Shown piece by piece: positions 14,113 to 16,342 of a DNA stretch of 16,342 nucleotides. The translations under genes and the position numbers were made by a program. The notes below the pieces were generated by a model that made no database searches, was not told the DNA's origin, and saw only the letters and a list, made by a program, of their open reading frames with translations. Numbering within the stretch: the first letter of the stretch is position 1; each line of letters opens with the position of its first letter. Source of the stretch: JAFEBO01 sp044375915. Its GTDB lineage: Bacteria; Planctomycetota; Phycisphaerae; Phycisphaerales; UBA1924. The DNA is taken from positions 1 to 16,342 of the forward strand of contig JBILLU010000061.1 of assembly GCA_044375915.1 (NCBI GenBank), given 5' to 3'.

Positions 14113-15054
14113 ATGTTCGAGCGCTGGAGTCTGCTCGAGGACGAGCCTTCCGAACTCGATGTTGAGTACCTTCGCTCGAAGAAGATTGACCCTTTCGACG
14201 AGTCGCAGCTACTCGAGATCGTCCGTTCCAAGCCGATGTCCCTGAAGGGGAACTCAGCGTTTCGGATGTTGAGAACCCGTGGCGTCGCAACGGCGCGTTC
14301 GATTCCGGTATGCAAGGAGCTCTGCCTTGACCGGCATAGTGACATCCAGTCCGAGGCTCTAGTAGTCCTGGACGGAATAGCGGGCGCGTCGGAGATAGCT
14401 TTCTACCGGCGACTGGCCCGGACGAAGCAGCAATGCAAGCACTTTTTGTTCGATCAGTCGTGGGCGATCGGTCGCTGGGGAGATGCGAGCGACGTCCCGG
14501 CCGCCGCGAAGATCTTGCGGCGCCGATACTCAAGGCGCGTCAAGTCTGACTGGATGGGGACGTCGACTCCCCTCTCGTGCTTGTTGCGGTTTCTGGTTGA
14601 GTTTGCAGAAGATCCGGTCGCTCGACAGGCGATGTCCTGGATACGAGAAAGGTGGCAGACTCTTCCCAAGGGTGAGCGTCATGCAGCGGAACTCACGCTC
14701 CCTGAGTTTTCGGAGATAGGTGAGGCTCGCTGGGTGGCCGTCGTTGGCACACCGAATCCATGGGCAGACGGCATGGTCTCGCATGATCCGGAGATCTACA
14801 TGTCGATTCCGGTCGACGTCACTCACCCGCGATTTGTGAGACACGCCGTTCGAGCCGCCAGATATGCCAGTCTGATCGTTGTGGTCGAACCGGGAGTTGA
14901 AGCCTTCGACGAGATTCGATCCGCATTTCCGCGAAACGTCAAGACCGTTCTCGCGTGCAATCCCGGGATTCAATGGAGTCCACGCGCCGGCGGCCCGTGG
15001 AGAGCGGCCGTTGAAGCTGCCCGCCAGAAAGTGTGCGCTGCACTTTCGGGATAA
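14113..15054 (+). CDS. Hypothetical protein with HEAT-like helices and a C-terminal alpha/beta segment
   Basis: I do not recognise this 313-residue cytosolic protein (no signal peptide or membrane segment). Residues about 28-200 look like a run of helix pairs of HEAT/armadillo type, for example HSDIQSEALVVLDGIAGASEIAFYRRLA (75-102) and DQSWAIGRWGDASDVPAAAKIL (114-135). From about 205 it changes character. Strand-like ARWVAVVGTPNPW (205-217), YASLIVVVEPGVEAFDEI (251-268) and NVKTVLACNPGIQW (275-288) alternate with helices, suggesting a small alpha/beta domain. GGAGGG 6 nt before the ATG is a strong ribosome binding site. Base composition is lower in GC than its neighbours: 14161-14220 has 31 G/C of 60, against 45 of 60 at 12121-12180. 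That hints at recent transfer or low expression. It converges on purK, with only 34 nt between stops. Confidence 0.8.
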   Translation: MFERWSLLEDEPSELDVEYLRSKKIDPFDESQLLEIVRSKPMSLKGNSAFRMLRTRGVATARSIPVCKELCLDRHSDIQSEALVVLDGIAGASEIAFYRRLARTKQQCKHFLFDQSWAIGRWGDASDVPAAAKILRRRYSRRVKSDWMGTSTPLSCLLRFLVEFAEDPVARQAMSWIRERWQTLPKGERHAAELTLPEFSEIGEARWVAVVGTPNPWADGMVSHDPEIYMSIPVDVTHPRFVRHAVRAARYASLIVVVEPGVEAFDEIRSAFPRNVKTVLACNPGIQWSPRAGGPWRAAVEAARQKVCAALSG

Positions 15055-15088
15055 GTGATTTGATGACGCCGCAGGAAGCGAAACAACT

Positions 15089-16288
15089 TCAGACCTTCCA
15101 GTCGCTCGCTACCACCACCCCCGGCAACTGCGCCGCCAATGACAGAACCCGCCTGATGTCCTCAGCGTCCCCGACGAGGTTGAGGTGTGCCAGTTTCCGC
15201 CCTTCGCGGGGTGGTTTGGCGTAGTCGTGGAGCTTGACCAGCACCCCCAACGCGGCCGCGTCGCGCTCGAACGCGGCGACGGCCTCGAACGTCGGCATGG
15301 CGCCGATGATGTTCAGCATCGCCGTTGCGGGGGCTCGAAGCGTCGTCGCACCCAGCGGCATCCCTGCCACGGCGCGGCAGTGGTTCTCGAATTGGCTCGC
15401 CGCGCACGCGTCGATCGACCAGTGGCCGCTGTTGTGCACCCGCGGCGCCATCTCGTTGGCCAGCAGCGTCAACGTCTCGCCCTGGCGCACCACGAAGAAC
15501 TCGACCGCCAGCACGCCCACATACTGGAACTGCTCCATCAGCCGCGTGACGCTGGCGCGGGCCGCGGCCTGCACCGCATCGGGCAACGCGGGCTCAAGGC
15601 CGACGCTCGAAACACGCAGCATCCCGCCGCGGTGCACGTTGGTGGGCATGGGGTAGAAGACGCACACGCCGTCGCGGCTTCGGCAGGCGATGAGCGACGT
15701 CTCGCACTCGAATGGCACGAACTGCTCGTAGATCAGTTCCGCGTGCTCGCGATCGCCAACGACGGTGTTCCACGCGGCATCAATGTCGGCCGCAGCTCGC
15801 ACGACGCACTGGCCCTTGCCGTCGTACCCCATGCGTCGGGTCTTCAGCACGCCCGGCACACCCACACGCGCCGCGGCGGCGTGCAACTCGGCCCGGCTCG
15901 ACACACCCGCGAACGCGGGGACGCCCAAGCCGTGGGATTGGAAGAGGGTCTTCTCGCGCAAGCGGTCCTGTGCCGTCTCAAGCACCTCCGCGTTGGGGTT
16001 GACCGCAAGCGATGTCGCGATGCGGCGCGCCGCGGCGGCGGGCACATTCTCAAATTCGAACGTCGCCGCGTCGAGACCCTTGCTGAAGCGTGTCAGCGCT
16101 TCAGCGTCCTCGAAATCGCCGACGATCAGTTCGCCGACGTGCGCCGCGGTGGCGTACGGCGATGGATCAAGGAAGCGGAACCGCAAACCCAGCGGCACGC
16201 CCGCGAGCGCGAGCATGCGGCCGAGCTGCCCGCCGCCGAGTACGCCGAGGAGGGGTGGGTGCGATGGATGGGCTGGGTGGTGCGGCAC
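15089..16288 (-). CDS. purK: 5-(carboxyamino)imidazole ribonucleotide synthase (N5-CAIR synthetase)
   Basis: This ATP-grasp enzyme of purine biosynthesis converts AIR, bicarbonate and ATP to N5-CAIR, the substrate of PurE. The family signatures are all present: GVLGGGQLGRMLALA (15-29), TFEFENVP (76-83), VLKTRRMGYDGKGQ (147-160) and EMAPRVHNSGHWSIDAC (279-295) followed by SQFENHCRA (298-306), with NIIG (326-329) near the C-terminus. From GTG 16286-16288 the product has 399 residues, slightly long for the family, with an extra His/Pro-rich N-terminus (PHHPAHPSHPP). No Shine-Dalgarno precedes this GTG, and the same frame stays open through KEVPVVIVSSLHPLVPSF to the window edge. The true start could therefore lie outside, and the gene may be incomplete here. 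purE, the usual partner, is not in the window. Confidence 0.96.
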   Translation of the reverse strand: MPHHPAHPSHPPLLGVLGGGQLGRMLALAGVPLGLRFRFLDPSPYATAAHVGELIVGDFEDAEALTRFSKGLDAATFEFENVPAAAARRIATSLAVNPNAEVLETAQDRLREKTLFQSHGLGVPAFAGVSSRAELHAAAARVGVPGVLKTRRMGYDGKGQCVVRAAADIDAAWNTVVGDREHAELIYEQFVPFECETSLIACRSRDGVCVFYPMPTNVHRGGMLRVSSVGLEPALPDAVQAAARASVTRLMEQFQYVGVLAVEFFVVRQGETLTLLANEMAPRVHNSGHWSIDACAASQFENHCRAVAGMPLGATTLRAPATAMLNIIGAMPTFEAVAAFERDAAALGVLVKLHDYAKPPREGRKLAHLNLVGDAEDIRRVLSLAAQLPGVVVASDWKV

Positions 16289-16342
16289 GAAGGAAGGGAC
16301 GAGGGGGTGCAGAGACGAGACAATGACTACCGGGACTTCTTT

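Overview
The window is GC-rich chromosomal DNA that looks planctomycetal, most likely from the Phycisphaerae. The evidence is an ECF-type sigma factor of the planctomycete-expanded type overlapping a membrane Ser/Thr kinase with a TPR-like tail, an exported squalene-cyclase-like repeat protein, a many-PDZ HtrA-like protease, and GC-rich palindromic repeats in several intergenic regions. The phylum is a fairly confident inference. The class is a guess. I see no transposase, integrase, phage gene or CRISPR array.

Layout. The left edge holds the last 41 codons of a protein with an outer-membrane-barrel-like C-terminus. It converges on pyrE (orotate phosphoribosyltransferase, minus strand) across a palindromic repeat. 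A membrane-anchored or secreted unknown protein is divergent from pyrE. Next comes a closely spaced run of three plus-strand genes (2142-6296): an exported helical protein of unknown function, a TPR/O-GlcNAc-transferase-like glycosyltransferase (GT41), and an exported prenyltransferase/squalene-oxidase-repeat protein. A clean tRNA-Ala(TGC) follows, then about 635 nt without a gene but with three hairpins. The ECF sigma gene then overlaps the kinase gene by 4 nt (7066-10313).

The next 279 nt are largely filled with palindromic elements, one of which is an inverted copy of the repeat near pyrE. On the minus strand lie a catalytically dead trypsin/HtrA-like protein (10593-11456) and, upstream of it, an intact HtrA-like serine protease with about four PDZ-like segments (11718-13943). 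A lower-GC plus-strand gene for a HEAT-like unknown protein (14113-15054) comes next. purK (minus) runs to the right edge, and its reading frame stays open past the edge.

How the genes may work together. pyrE and purK are housekeeping nucleotide biosynthesis. The sigma/kinase pair is a signalling unit in which the kinase probably controls the sigma factor. The active and inactive proteases form an envelope protein quality-control pair. No single element is clearly a new system. The points most worth following are the protease/pseudoprotease pair, the three-gene GT41 run, and the compound palindromic repeats.
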